NCBI GenBank assembly: GCA_034440575.1
Contig: JAOTOL010001637.1
Location: forward strand, 310,001-374,000
Length of the DNA: 64,000 nucleotides
Reading direction: 5' to 3'
Source of the DNA: Imbricaverruca yamaguchii
Taxonomy: Eukaryota > Arthropoda > Thecostraca > Neoverrucidae
The notes beneath the pieces were generated by a model. The model had not been told where the DNA came from, did no database searches, and saw only the letters and a list, made by a program, of their open reading frames with translations. This document shows positions 11,961 to 23,457 of the stretch, piece by piece (the first letter of the stretch is position 1; each line of letters begins with the position of its first letter). The position numbers were made by a program, and so were the translations under genes.

Positions 11961-12839
11961 TTTGACGTTGGCGAACCCGTCAAGAGGAAAAAGTGTTCCG
12001 AGTTCATTTGGGACTAATCCGACCGAAAACATCCGGCCATTGAGTCGCTCGGCGTGGTGAGAAGGGGCGCCGGCGCCGGCAGTGGCGTGCGCCCCATGGC
12101 CACGCGACCGCGAAAATTGATCTGCCAAGCTCGCGACTGCCAGAGGCGAGATCAAAAGAGGAAAGCTGACATCTAGTCAACGAAACCATAAACTCCCGTG
12201 TAAGAGCGGGTAAGACATCTGTCAACAATGTTTTTTTTCGTGAAGCTCTGCATCATATTATATTAAATGCCAACATGTGTAGTGAAGTAAAAGTTTTAAG
12301 ATATGAGTAAAAATTCGTGACTGAAAAGCTTTGGTTAATGACGGTTCGGAATGTACCGTCGGGAACTCACGATATCGAGTCTAGCCCATCCCCATATATC
12401 TAGAAATGGCATTATTAATATCCGATAGTCTTTTATCTGTTGGGGAAAGACATGTGACAGTTGCTGTACGTGGCTGCCTCTGAAATGTCAAATATTTCTT
12501 TGGCACTGACTTACATATGTTTGCTTGATATAATAAGCATAGACAAAACACGGTAGTATTTCGTCTGTCCTTACAATGTATCCATTGATTCGAGTATTCA
12601 AATCGATTAGTCCTTGTCCTTGATTCGTCCATTATTTTATATGATGCTCGATGGAGTGTTGACCGTTCCACTTCTTGATCCACGCATGATTGCCAAGTTG
12701 TTCGCATCTTAAAGGAAATTACTTTTTAAGAGACAGCTTCTCAGTTTCCTTGTCCTTCAAATATCACAGTGAAGCCTAACTTCAAAAACAAATAGTCGAT
12801 CCTGACCCAGACTACTCTCAAATACTGGCACCCTGTCCA
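11961..12839. other. No feature seen
   Basis: Non-coding. A GGCGCCGGCGCC palindrome lies near 12067. The short open frames on either strand carry no recognisable motif. Confidence 0.4.
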
Positions 12840-13450
12840 ATGCGAAACAGCACAGCACCCCAATCCACATTGTTCGCCGACAAGCGCGTCCCGTCCAACG
12901 CCAACCTGACAACTCAACTGACTGCCGCCTCTCGTCGAATTCGCGTCGGTGGCGGCGCCACACTCACGCTCAATCGTGACTAATCCCACACTGGTGGCGC
13001 AGTCGCAGCCCAGTTTATAATGGGCCCTGACAGATCGCTGGCACAATCCACGGGCGGCGGCGGCGGCGGCGAGCCATGATCACGCGCCGCCGCGGCCGCC
13101 GCCCCAGCCGCAGCCGCCGCCGCCGCCACAACAACAAAGTGGCCGCCGCCAATGGAGCAGCTCGCCGGTCGCCACAATGGCGGCCGCTGGCCGAATTAAT
13201 CATCGGCCGTAACAGGAGCCTCCGCCGCTCGCCGCGCTCTGTTCGCGCGCGGAAGTCATGTGGAAGTGATGTCCGTTTACAAATGACGGCGACGACCTCT
13301 GATCGTTTTCAGCTCCCCGACGGCTGCACAGTCGGCCGCGAGCGGGGGGCGCGGGGAGCGAGGGGGCCGGGTAGGGGCTGCCAGGGGGCCGCGAGGAGGC
13401 CAGAGGGGCTAACGGCGATCCATGACCAAGCTGTATTCAATGTAGTGAAT
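12840..13450. promoter_or_regulatory. GC/CpG island with TATA-like site
   Basis: Includes CACATTGTTCGCCGACAAG (12866-12884), TTTATAATGGGCCC near 13014, a GGC/CCG triplet run (13052-13140) and the conserved element 13171-13394. Open frames on both strands follow the triplet run and are not supported as genes. Confidence 0.45.
13171..13394 (+). promoter_or_regulatory. Duplicated conserved non-coding element, copy A
   Basis: This block matches 59603-59827 in the same orientation with four substitutions and one single-base indel. Both copies lie downstream of a zinc-finger gene of the same family (3.0 kb and 2.2 kb past the stop codons). It opens with CCACAATGGCGGCCGC, which contains a Sox-type ACAATGG and a YY1/Pho-type AATGGCGGC, and includes AATTAATCA and a CRE-like TGACGGCGACG. 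Frames are open in places but differ between copies after the indel, so it is not coding. An enhancer, insulator or structured transcript are all possible. Confidence 0.7.
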
Positions 13451-14589
13451 ACAGATGCGTGCCTGCGTTCTGTGTTGGAACTATTTCTATGATACATGTT
13501 TTATGTTTAGTTGAGATGCTCTTAAAAGAAAGTAACGGCTTCTGTTGTTTAATTTAAGTGGACAACTAATTTTCCAGGGATTACCAGAACGAAAATGAGC
13601 CATAAAAATATTAATAGCGAAAATCAGAGATAATGCGATACAATGTGTTTTGCAAGTGTTGATGTGGTTGGCACTAGCTCACCATGCCTCTGTATACACC
13701 ACTGTCCTTCCAATAGGAGGCCGACAATTTTTTGGTAACAGTTATATTGTTAATAGTTCACTGGAAAAGTTAAATACAGAACGCAGTGTCACAAGGTGCT
13801 ATCTCTTTAGGAAAGTACACCAACGTTTTTGCTTAACAACTTCATCATGGTGACTGAAGAATCCTAATTCATATCACAATAATGAAGGCATTAAGCCAAG
13901 GTGTTGGTGTACTCTGCTAAGAATATAACATCATGTGCCATTGTACTTTGTTTGTAGCCATTATATTCTTCTGTCATCGTCAACGGTTGCTTCCATTGTA
14001 TTCAAAAATGGCCCGGGTGCGATCTCCAGCTCAGCCAGTACTCAGGGGGCAAATGGTGTTAAGAATGTCGTTGCTGCAGCATTTCCGGTCCCGCAATAAG
14101 TGCTTTCAATCTCCGCTCCGCCCATCGTTTATATTTGAAGTCGTGCATTTTCTCTAAATACATTTTGGTCTGTGTAGCGATGCTAGATACTCAACAATTC
14201 AGGAGCGTGCCAAAGTTCATGTTAGGAAATCAATTCAATTTGCGGGCATGTTCGCGGGAATAATGCTATGAAAGTATGCCAGAATCCATCGTGCAGTTCT
14301 TCAAAAATAAATTTACACTTGATTTTGAATACGCTTGGTTGATTTCACGTGGGTACCATTCATAGTGTCACCTTTTAGCTTGTTGTTATCAAGGACACGC
14401 TTGGAATTAGGAGCACGCTAGGGGGCTATCTTCCCTCTAGACAATCTCAATCGAAGTAATCTTCTTCGAGGACGTGAGGTTCAAAAACTGTGGAAGCAAG
14501 TCTTAAATTATCCCACCATAGCAGGCCATTGTGCAACTCTCTGAGACTTGGATAACGACAGGAAGCCTTGCCGGAACCCACAATATCTG
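13451..14589. other. No feature seen
   Basis: AT-rich non-coding DNA with no recognisable repeat or domain. Confidence 0.4.
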
Positions 14590-14860
14590 TCGGGTACTGT
14601 CGTAAGGGATGTGCAGAGACGAAGCGAGAGGGGGGGGGGAGGACGAGCCCCAGCAGGCTGCGTTCGGGGTGAGCTGTGACGTGACGCAACCACCCGGAAA
14701 TGACGTGCCGCCGCCGCCAAATGGCAACGTCCGAGGTGGTGGGAAGTGGCGACACGTGTCGGCTGGGGCGCCGGCGCCGTGGAGGGCAGCTCGTTTGTGG
14801 AGAACACGTACTGCTCGGGAGGCAAATTCGGCCGGAAAGCTCGTCAGCAGCGTCTGCTAG
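14590..14860. promoter_or_regulatory. Short GC-rich island
   Basis: GC-rich block with a GGCGCCGGCGCC palindrome (about 14766-14777), also present near 12067. Downstream at 14885-14930 there is a GGGGTTG/GGTGGCTG short repeat. Function unknown. Confidence 0.3.
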
Positions 14861-15289
14861 TGTCTCTGTAATGTGCCAGCGTGCAGGTGGGGGTTGGGGG
14901 TTGGTGGCTGGGGGTTGGAGGTTGGGGGATATTAATTGCATTTTCATGTTCAGATAAAAATGTTAAGCAATGTATTGAGGTATATATGTTGCCGTATGAT
15001 TGGTTTTCTACTTTATAGAACATCATTTCATGTTCGTATTTTGCTTACATGTCCATTTCTTTTCCCAATCAACAACGTTAACCATTTAGTGGATCGACAA
15101 AAAGGGGTAGATATCCACTGAAAATAGTGTAATATCAAATTAGACTGAGTCAAGTTTTCAAACGAGTCTTACTGTTCAAAGCCGGCTTGACAAAAGGCAA
15201 AGTATGTTACAGAAAACTTTCGAGTTTTAGGCAACCGCCTCTCAACAAGATCTCAACAAGAAACCGCCTCTCAACTATCTTTTTCATAG

Positions 15290-15600
15290 CTAGGAGACCA
15301 AGTCTGGATGCAGTATTCCAAATGTGGCCTGACATATGCACAGTAAAGCTTCCTGATGACTTCCTCACTTCTGTATGATACATTCCTATTGATTTCCCCA
15401 AGCATTCTCAGTGCCTTCTTCCTGGCTTCCTTGGTCTGTTCTGATGCCCCCAATTTTGTGTTTAGAATAACATCTAAATCCTTCTCCTGTTGAGTCACTG
15501 ATAGCACTTGGCCACCCATCAAGTATGGAGCCTTCATATGCTGCTTACCTATAGGCATGATTTTGCACTTATCAAAATTAAATTAAATTTGCCATTCTTC
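15290..15600 (-). pseudogene. CR1-like LINE fragment (C-terminal reverse transcriptase)
   Basis: The minus frame 15558-15271 reads KDLDVILNTKL, RKKALRMLGEINRNV and YVRPHLEYCIQTWSP. These match the region just after the catalytic core in the complete element at 30061-34605 (RALRMLGLINRSV, YVRPHLEYSVQAWSP). It is divergent enough to be a different subfamily. It is truncated at both ends; downstream the frame runs into a short duplicated sequence (15240-15280). Confidence 0.85.
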
Positions 15601-16361
15601 GGACCACTTAGTTCAATCTATAAGCTCCTGATAGCTGCTGCTGGCGGGGTTCTCAAAATTTTAGTCCATATTTAAAGTAACCGAGAAATATAGTAGATGT
15701 CGGTAATGATGCCTGGGTCATACTTGAAAACCATAACGAAAGTGAGCATTAATGAGACGTACAAAAACGCAGTTTCACATCAATTATTGGTAGGGCTTAG
15801 CGATGTTCATCTGTTCAACTTAAAACGCATCGTCGGATCCAGCTGATACAATCCTGTTATATCACCAGTGTCCATTGGAAAATTTCTGCCGGTCATTGCA
15901 CGACGGGAGTATCTGCAAAGAGACTGAGTATTTCACCTCCTGAGGCAAGGTGTATATTTATAGGTAAAGAGATATCAACAACAGGAAGACATCCGCTTCG
16001 TGTCGTTCGGGTACCCAGGTTCATATCAAATGTTATGCCATATCTATTCCTTCACATTGGGATGGGAACAGGGATCGAGAACATCACCTTGGTGTCGTTC
16101 CAACAATCAGACACATGTCTAAGGCGCTCCCAGGCAAACTACTCACCTTGACTTCCAAGGGTCCTGCAGTTACCATCGGTTGCCCATTGATGTATCGCCG
16201 TCTACGGCTCAACTAAACGCGTATCAACATACTTTATCCAATTATATTATTAATGCACGTATTGTCAAAGCATACAATTACAATACGACGAAAATCATCC
16301 ACACATACTTCAGATCATACAATAAATAACAATTTCACCATACCACACTCTCAGAGCCGAA
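15601..16361. other. 3' flank of zinc-finger gene A
   Basis: Likely contains the 3' UTR of the gene, but no AATAAA on the minus strand could be placed with confidence. No other feature. Confidence 0.35.
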
Positions 16362-19300
16362 CTATTCCAAAAGCTTGCACGTATCTGAGGCGTAGCCCAA
16401 CGGAAACGGTGGCAGGTCGCCCCTCATGTGCAAGGCGACTGAGCTGTAGGCGGCGTACAGGGGCGCGGAGTGGGTGCGCTGGTGCTTGTTGAGGTGGTCC
16501 TTGCGGCCGAACCGCTTCCCGCAGAGGTCACAGCCGAACGGCCGGTCGCCGGTGTGGATGCGGCTGTGTCGGGTCAGCTCCTCGTTGCGCGTGAAGCGCT
16601 TGTGGCACGTGTCGCACTCGAACGGACGTTCGCCTGAGGGCGTTCCCGAGGTCAGATAACATATATATGAAACAGTGCACATCAGTGGCACAGCCAAGGG
16701 ATGGAAGCGCTGTCCTGCAGATCCCGTCGACACGCTTGAGGAACATCGTTTGTAGTTTATAAGAATGTTTCCGCAATTTTCAACGGAACGCACAACAACG
16801 CACAAGGAAGTGCGTTTTTGCCGTTTTACAACAGCGATAGGGCTATCGTGACACGTGCAGCTGACATATCTAATCTGCGACTAAAGGCTATAGCTGATGC
16901 GGAATGACCGCAAACTCTACCCCCTGTGAATCTCTTATCGCTTTGACGCAACCCCAAACCACTCACGCCCTGTCCTGTTGTGTTCGCTGATATCGCTTCA
17001 AATGTCGCGCCGTTATATCAGTCGCCACGTCAGGGGATGGGGCACGCAGTGCGAGGTCTGCGAACACTCGCACGGCGACAAAGCTCGCTTTATATCCTGA
17101 GGTCACCTGCCAATCGACTGCGATCTGCTAGGCCTTCTGGTTCTGCTGATTTTATCTGATGTCAGTATGTAAATACCTAGTCAATGATTCTGCAAATCAA
17201 GCCATGCATCCAGTTTCTTTAGTAGGTTTGAGACATTAATTTCAATGGCCAAAAGTTATGCTTAGAGGGAAAGCCCTGTGCTTTTATTTTCTTTATTGAA
17301 AGTTTTTGCATATTATCATTATTTGTTTGTAGCTTATGACATGACCTAATAATCCAAAAGTGATGATTCAGCAGGGCATTGTGGTGAATAAAAGTCACGC
17401 GATCATGGGTATATGTGTGTGTTTTAAATCGGTATAATTCTGCAGTAAATTGAAGTTTAAAAAGCTGAAAGATATGAAATGGAGGTTATTGCAACACATT
17501 GCGATGTACAGGAATGTCCAACGCCCTCTACTACCAGCATACTGCTGATTCTCTGGAACATTGGCGTCGGCAAGCGGAAGCAGGCAAAAACGTCCTTTAA
17601 GAACGGCCGAATGCTTAGCAAAAAAATGGGCATGTGTTTTCATTTTTTTATCCGAACGCTCACATACCGCGTCATGTTTGGAGAAAATGAGATTCGAGTG
17701 GGATATCAGGGTCAAAGAGGTCATATGACATTGGATGGCAATATGAAGCCTACGATTATCGTGAAATTCTCAAAACAATGCCAGATGTGAATTATACGGG
17801 CATTGTATCGTTACAACTGCAACGATACATATTTCTTATACTTCCATTGAGGCCAACCACTTAAAATAGCCATTTAAAGAACTCTGCTCTGATTATCTCC
17901 TTTAAAAAATGTTCGAGATCATAGTTAAAAACTGCTTGGGTGCCGGCGTAAAAATGACTCAGGTAAAGTCTACTAATGCAATTACCCCATGACATAATTT
18001 TTGTGCAAAATCCTCATGACCACACGTGTGATCATGCATGGTGACCAGACCTGCAACCTAATCACCCTCATATATGTACAGGTTAGCTAAAAAGGGTAAC
18101 CAATTGGAAACGCTATTGACTAAAAGCTTTCGTCGGTGAGATCTTTCCGTTCCTCTGGGCGTCTTGAAGCCTGAGTGCGATGATGATACGTTTACAAGTT
18201 TGTTTTGTCTTTGGTAGTGGCAAATTACCATCCGCTATATATTTGCTACGTTTCTGAAAAGGTTACGTTAAGCCGGCTTATATGGCATCCGGTGATACCA
18301 AACAAGCAAGAGAGGAAAGATGAGTGACGCAAGCAAACAAAGAACGTGACATAAAGCGCCGGCACATACATGACATACAGGTACACATACACACATGTAT
18401 GCGTACATACATATCAAACAATAGAACGTTTGCAAGGTGGACAGCTTCATAGCCTTCGGACAGGCTCTGCTGCCCACCTGCGACCTGAAACGAAGCGGAG
18501 GCCCGGGCGCCCAGGCAAACCGAGGGCGTCAGGCCCGACCTGGAATGTGTAGGTGTATGCTTAAGTTAAAGCTTGCTATGCTCGTTTTAGCTCCATCAGT
18601 CAGGTTTTATGGTGTTTGTGTGGGACATGTGAGCCATGTTCTTGTTCAAACCATAATTAAGTCGTGGTGGTGTTTGTGTGAGACATAATGCAGATGGTCA
18701 GTTAAAAGTATCCACGAATTACGCTAGCTTTTGCATCGACTGCATCTGTACGCGCTTCAGGCAGTGCATACTCTCACAGAATAATAATTGTTTGTGGTAT
18801 GTATAAGCGAATCGTAGGTATTGTTCCGAGGGACCTTGAACCTAAAACTTGATAATCTCTCCACATTACTTGCATCCAGGCCTGACAGAAGGAAGTCCTA
18901 AGACACCGTTGATGCGTAGAAATGTCCGGAATATGTCTCGTATGTCAGGTAAAGATGTACACAATTCGCCTGTGATAGCAACTATTGGATGAATGGAAAC
19001 ATCTCCAGTATCAATGGAAAAGAGGGTATCAGTCCACCTGCATTTATCTAGCAGTGATGATTGCCTATAACGAATCATTATATGATAGGTGTGGAAGCTC
19101 ACCAGTAAAGTTGACGATACAAATGATACAACTGACATTAGCAAATGAACGTTGGTGTTGCGTGTTGGGATGAACAATGCAAAGTTGGATAAAGCTGGTG
19201 TTGCAATAGTTAAAATTGATATTACATTACACAATGCTATAGTATCCACTCGTGGCCGTGGGTGAAGAAAATGTAGAGCTAATGACTGCGTCATCTAGCC

Positions 19301-20767
19301 TATGAATGGTTCAGATGATCAAGCTTGTTCTCGGGCGGTAGCTAAGTCTCAGTCACAGCTCGTATCTACTGATTGCCGACGTCCTTCTCGCCCGACATAA
19401 TTTTAGGATTCCGACAGGCAAATGATCCAGGATTCGTTAGACCTGGCTCTTGGGATATTGCTTTTCAGTGGTTAGCTTCGGTACGTCGGCGAAGTAAGAC
19501 GACTTTCGGCGGAGTCCTTTTTCAATTAGGAGCTTATACCACTTCCTTCGAATAGCGCATTTAGAAATCGGTCAGCAGGGGAGGGTTGCTAGCCGAATTT
19601 TCTGAACTAGGGCTGTTTTTTTGCCACGTTTTTGTACAGCGCGTTCATTTCTTGTTCGTTCTTGGGCAAGGTGTAGAATACAAGTTGTAATATCACGAGG
19701 GAAGAGTTCGGAATGACAGACGCCGAGTTCGTGTTATCCATATTCAGACATTCCGAAGGATTGTTTTAGGCCTGGGGCAGCCTTCCTGTCTCTGGGACAT
19801 CCATCCAAACCTTTGGGACAAAACTTGTGGGTCAATAGGGCGCCTTAGAAGCCCTATTGGTCACTAACCGGTCTTTTCAGCGTGGACCCTTCGACGCCCG
19901 GGGCGGGGAGCATGGCCCAGTGCCCCCTAACCATTCCACTAATTCCTTCTAATCATTTCCCCTGTATTCTCGAATGAACCCTGAACCGGTTGAGAGTATT
20001 TTCTTGTTGCGCTACTACATTTTCTGTACAATGAATAGTAATTGAGCAAGCTACCCTAGTTCAAACCGTGCCGAAAACAACTTAAAGAATACGAACATCC
20101 TTCCACTAACCCCTCTGCTGTACCAAACAGTACAGCTTCCTTCATCCTGATGTGCATCGCAGTGCGATGCAGATGCTGATACTGTTCATATTTCCGCGAA
20201 CACAGTCAGTCAAAATAGCACTGCAAAACCAGGTACATGCCCACTATAATGTCAACGGTGTGCTGGTCAAAAGTTGATCATCCTGAACCTCACTATACCT
20301 GTGTGCTTCCGAAAGTGGCCTGTGAGTTGACCCCTGTTGGAGAACGTCATCGCACACTTTGGACAGCCGAACTTCTTGTCTCGACGCCGCCTGCTAGCCG
20401 CCTTCCGGTGCTCCTCCTCGGCAAGGAGCTGGAGCGCGCTCCAGGCCAGCGGCGGCGGCTGGGGCGCGCCGAGCCACATCCCCAGGCACGCGACCGGGGA
20501 GACAGTGCCGCACAGCGGACCACCCCAGCCAGGCTGGCGCAGCTGCGGCGCAGGCGACGGCACCGTCGACGTCTGCCCCACGCTGGACGCGTCGAGGCCG
20601 ACGCGACCGACGGTCGACGCGAGAGGAGCGCAGCAGGCGGCCGCGTCAGACGCCGGGCAGCCGGCCGAAGGTGCCGTGTCTGCGGGTGTGCGCCGTGGCT
20701 CGCTGGGCGCAGGCCCGGCCGTGCTCGGCGCAGGCTCGGCCCACGGTCGGAACAGGGACGAACACAT
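16362..20767 (-). CDS. Three-finger C2H2 zinc-finger transcription factor, copy A (two exons)
   Basis: Spliced model: exon 1 20767-20299, intron 20298-16634, exon 2 16633-16362, giving 246 aa. The donor (ACAG|GTATAG) and acceptor (CCCTCAG|GC) split one Gly codon, so joining recreates the canonical HTGERPF linker between fingers 1 and 2. Finger 1 has C135, C138, H151, H155; finger 2 C163, C166, H179, H183; finger 3 C191, C194, H207, H211. A 35-residue tail follows. The start was chosen at MCSSLFRPW because copy B has [10 protein letters not shown] at the same place; the frame stays open upstream but is not conserved. The region before the fingers is Ala/Pro/Ser-rich low complexity, with a basic RRRRDKK run just before finger 1. 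Helix residues of fingers 2 and 3 (RNEELTR, RKDHLNK) resemble EGR-type fingers, so a nuclear factor binding a G-rich, GCG-containing site is likely (inference). The orthologue is not recognised. Confidence 0.88.
16634..20298 (-). other. Intron of zinc-finger gene A
   Basis: This 3.66-kb intron has consensus GT and AG ends. The 21 intronic bases next to exon 2 are identical to those of copy B. No coding exon, transposon body or structural RNA was recognised inside. Weak open frames at 17479-17790, 18370-18552 and 18866-19294 (minus) have no recognisable domain. Confidence 0.8.
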
Positions 20768-20819
20768 GGGTGGCTTGCCGCGCAGCGCCGGTTTCGTAGC
20801 GACGGCGGCGGCCGGCGCT

Positions 20820-20905
20820 CCAGCTTCCCCTCGGCGCGATGGAGGCGGCCACCAATGGGCTCCGCCGGCGGCCGTGACGACCAATCACGTCCGGGGGCGG
20901 GGCTA
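20820..20905 (-). promoter_or_regulatory. Candidate promoter of zinc-finger gene A
   Basis: Reading on the minus strand, a GC box (20902-20893, CCCCGCCCCC) is followed by CGTGATTGGT (20889-20880), an inverted CCAAT box, about 115-125 bp before the chosen start. A second CCAAT-type site is near 20850. Copy B has the same GC box plus CGTGATTGGT order, which is the main support. No transcription start is marked by the sequence. Confidence 0.55.
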
Positions 20906-20929
20906 AATTTAGAGGAGCGGATCCGTCCC

Positions 20930-22340
20930 GGAGGTTGGCCGTGACACGGCGAGTGTTCTGGATGGACCGGACAACTGGATTTAGCGCAACAGCTTAACAG
21001 CTTGACGACCGTACTCGGCGGGAAGCGGTACACGGCGAGCTACGGTTTGGTCATGCCTACGAGCGATATATGTCCTTTGAAGGAGCACGGTGGAAGATGC
21101 GGACACCACACGACCATGATTTCCGCTGCTCTAATGTCGCCGGCAGGTTTCGGGTGCCCTGGTGGTCTGACACTACTTACCACTTGTTCCCGGCGGGACG
21201 AGTAGAGCGAGTGGTGTAGTGGCAGGTGCGAGAGCAGCCTTGCGCAGGGGCAGGGAGGACGATATTTGGGGGTGGGCTGAAGAGTAGCTACCGGTTGTTG
21301 TTTGGTGCATTTGATCCCCACCCCGCGGTAGGCAAGGTGAAGGTCTGTGGAACGAAACCATTGGTCGCTGCCGACGGTATGAACAACTGTATGAATGGTA
21401 TGAACAACTGCTCCGCAGAGTGAGTCCCTAGGTGTCTCGTTGAGCTCATGGAGCATGAAGCGCACGTGGAGGCCTGGCCTGCATGGCGAACGCTGTACAG
21501 CGGCTTCCCTGTAGCTCATGCACATTCGGATTTTCACCAAATCCATTAACCTCAAATTTGACTCAAACTTCCGTAGTGTCACAGCATTTCAAAATGGTCG
21601 AGTGATCGCCTAGCGACAGCTCCATTGCCACTTGTTGTGGTATAATTTATTGGCATTCACTTGACATGGCTTCCGGTCTCGACCTGGTGGAGACCTTGCT
21701 CACCCGGCCACATGTTCCAACCGTCCAACGGGAAGATCCCACGGCGCTAATTCAGGCAGTACGCCTGCAACGTGCTACCGGGTTGGTACATAAGTCGCGA
21801 CTGAAAGCTTAATCAGATTTAACCTTGGGTTGAAATCAATTTCTTTTGTGGTGGAAAAACTACCACAATGCCAATTAACCTTTGAACAACATGCCTAACC
21901 TACCACTGAAAAGGAAGTAAGACAATTTCACCAGTAATCGGTAAAATCACCCATGGCTGTTTGGCAAGACAAACGTTTCAGAGTATCGGAGGGTTTACAA
22001 ATCAACCATACTCTAAACCGTGACCGAGCCACGTCGATAGCATTCAGGGATTACAAAGAGATACCCAGACATTCCTTTCCAACCCACACCTTTTAATGCT
22101 GCCCACAAAGAGCCGAGTCTGTCTTCCAGATATCTCTGTTGGCGGAAAACACCCACGACGTAGGCGCCGGCACTCCATCAATTTCCTATCTTCCCATGAG
22201 TCAATTTGTCATGTGAAAGAGGTCAGAGTCGGAGCCGTTTCAGGGGCTTGAATGCTGACCGCACGAGCTGCGCCGAACGTGAATACCGGCCCTGAGTGGG
22301 CCGTCACAACCTTTGATTCGGCAGACACAGCCAGTGACCG
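20930..22340. other. No gene recognised
   Basis: Upstream of zinc-finger gene A. A 180-aa minus frame (21582-21040) has no recognisable domain and mixed composition. Confidence 0.4.
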
Positions 22341-22994
22341 CCCGTGGAGAAGTCTCCCTTACAGTTGGTGTTGACGGCCGCCCCGCCCGCCGCCCGCTCG
22401 CCTGTGGAGAAGTCTCCCGCACAGTTGGTGTCAGCGGCCCACACGCCCGCCCGCCCGCCAGCGGAGAAGTCTCCCGCACAGATGGTGTCGGCGGCCGCCC
22501 GCCCGCCCGGCCGCCCGACAGCGGAGAAGTCTCCCGCACAGATGGTGTCAGTGGCCGCCTCGCCCGCCTGCCCGCCCGCCGCCCGCGGAGATGTCTCCCG
22601 CACAGTTGGTGTCGGCGGCCGCCCCGCCCGCCAGCTCGCCCGTGGAGAAGTCTACCTTACAGTTGGTGTCAGCGGCCCGCACGCCCGCCCGCCCGACCGC
22701 CCGCCCGACAGCGGAGAAGTCTCCCTTACAGTTGGTGTCAGCGGCCCGCCCGCCCGCCCGCCCGCCCGCGAAGATGTCTCCCGCACAGTTGGTGTCAGCG
22801 GCCCGCCCGCCCGTCCGCCCGGCCGCCCGCCAGCGGAGAACTCTCCCGCACAGTTGGTGCCCGCGCGCCCGCCGCCCGCGGAGATGTCTCCCGCACCGTT
22901 GGTGTCGGCGGCCGCCCCGCCCGCCCGCGCGCCCGCCGCCCGCGGAGATGTCTCCCGCACAGTTGGTGTCGGCGGCCGCCGCCCCGCCCGCCAG
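22341..22994. repeat. Array of a palindrome-bearing core with variable GCCC spacers
   Basis: Eleven units begin near 22344, 22404, 22462, 22522, 22586, 22642, 22712, 22770, 22834, 22880 and 22942. Each has a core of about 34 bp starting GGAGANGTCTCC (palindromic) and containing CAGTTGGTGTC, then a (CCCG)n spacer of changing length, so unit spacing ranges from about 46 to 70 bp. Open frames up to 247 aa arise from lack of stops in the GC-rich spacers. Confidence 0.9.
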
Positions 22995-22999
22995 CCTGC

Positions 23000-23240
23000 T
23001 TTCTAGCTGGCGCTCTCATTCACCAGCGCCGCGGCACACGGGGCTCCGTATTTTGATACAGGAGGCAGGGAGGGAGGGGAGGGGCGGGGCGGGGGTCGGC
23101 TGGCCGCCATTGTGGGTCGACAAATGCCGGCGGAGTGGTGACCCGGAGAGTGACTGCGCTGCCACGGGGATGATCGCCGGCCGCGGCTGCGAACTGCCAG
23201 GTCACGCCGGCTGATGAGGCGGAGTGAGTGATGAGGCTGC
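23000..23240. promoter_or_regulatory. GC island with Sox-type inverted motif
   Basis: Contains GTATTTTGATAC near 23048, GGGGCGGGGC GC boxes, and GGCCGCCATTGTGGGTCGAC (23102-23121) followed by AAATG. The order TATTTTGATAC, G-rich tract, GGCCGCC(A/C)TTGTGG, CGACAAATGC is shared with 7750-7682 read on the opposite strand. Confidence 0.4.
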
Positions 23241-23457
23241 GCCCTGGCTAAGTTGCTGAAATTGGGGACGCTGGAGTTGCACGTGTATGCTGCTGCTGTA
23301 TTGCTGCTCACGACGAAATCGCTCCGTGCTATTACTGCGAACCATTGCTGCTACCTGTCTAGATGCGACATTTGTTTCTCACATCACGGCTACAGACTGT
23401 ATGCATTGCTCCGTCACTACTTGTACGCGACGTTGGTGCTGACCTGCACTACTCAGA
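23241..23457. repeat. Degenerate short-period repeat (left flank of CR1 fragment)
   Basis: Motifs such as ATTGCTGCT, ATTACTGCG and ACGACG recur irregularly. Similar wording (ACATTACTG, GCGACGTCGCTG, ACGACATTATTG) resumes at 24888-25140 beyond the CR1 fragment, so the LINE seems to have landed in a degenerate repeat. Confidence 0.35.

Noticed and set aside
11176..12060. 294-aa and 249-aa Arg- or Pro-rich open frames
   Set aside because: Explained by the 59-bp repeat, which is open in all phases; no splice sites or domain.
18370..18552. AT-hook-like [11 protein letters not shown] in a 60-aa frame
   Set aside because: Short, single match in a frame with no support; composition of the GC-rich patch can produce it by chance.
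18866..19294. 142-aa hydrophobic frame in the intron of gene A
   Set aside because: No conserved motif, no splice or promoter support; treated as chance.
20237..21033. Overlapping long frames in other phases over zinc-finger exon 1
   Set aside because: GC-rich shadows; only the minus frame with the C2H2 finger, donor site and paralogue support is real.
22304..23214. 247-, 220- and 207-aa open frames
   Set aside because: GC-rich palindrome-core array with variable spacers; frames exist on both strands and shift between units.
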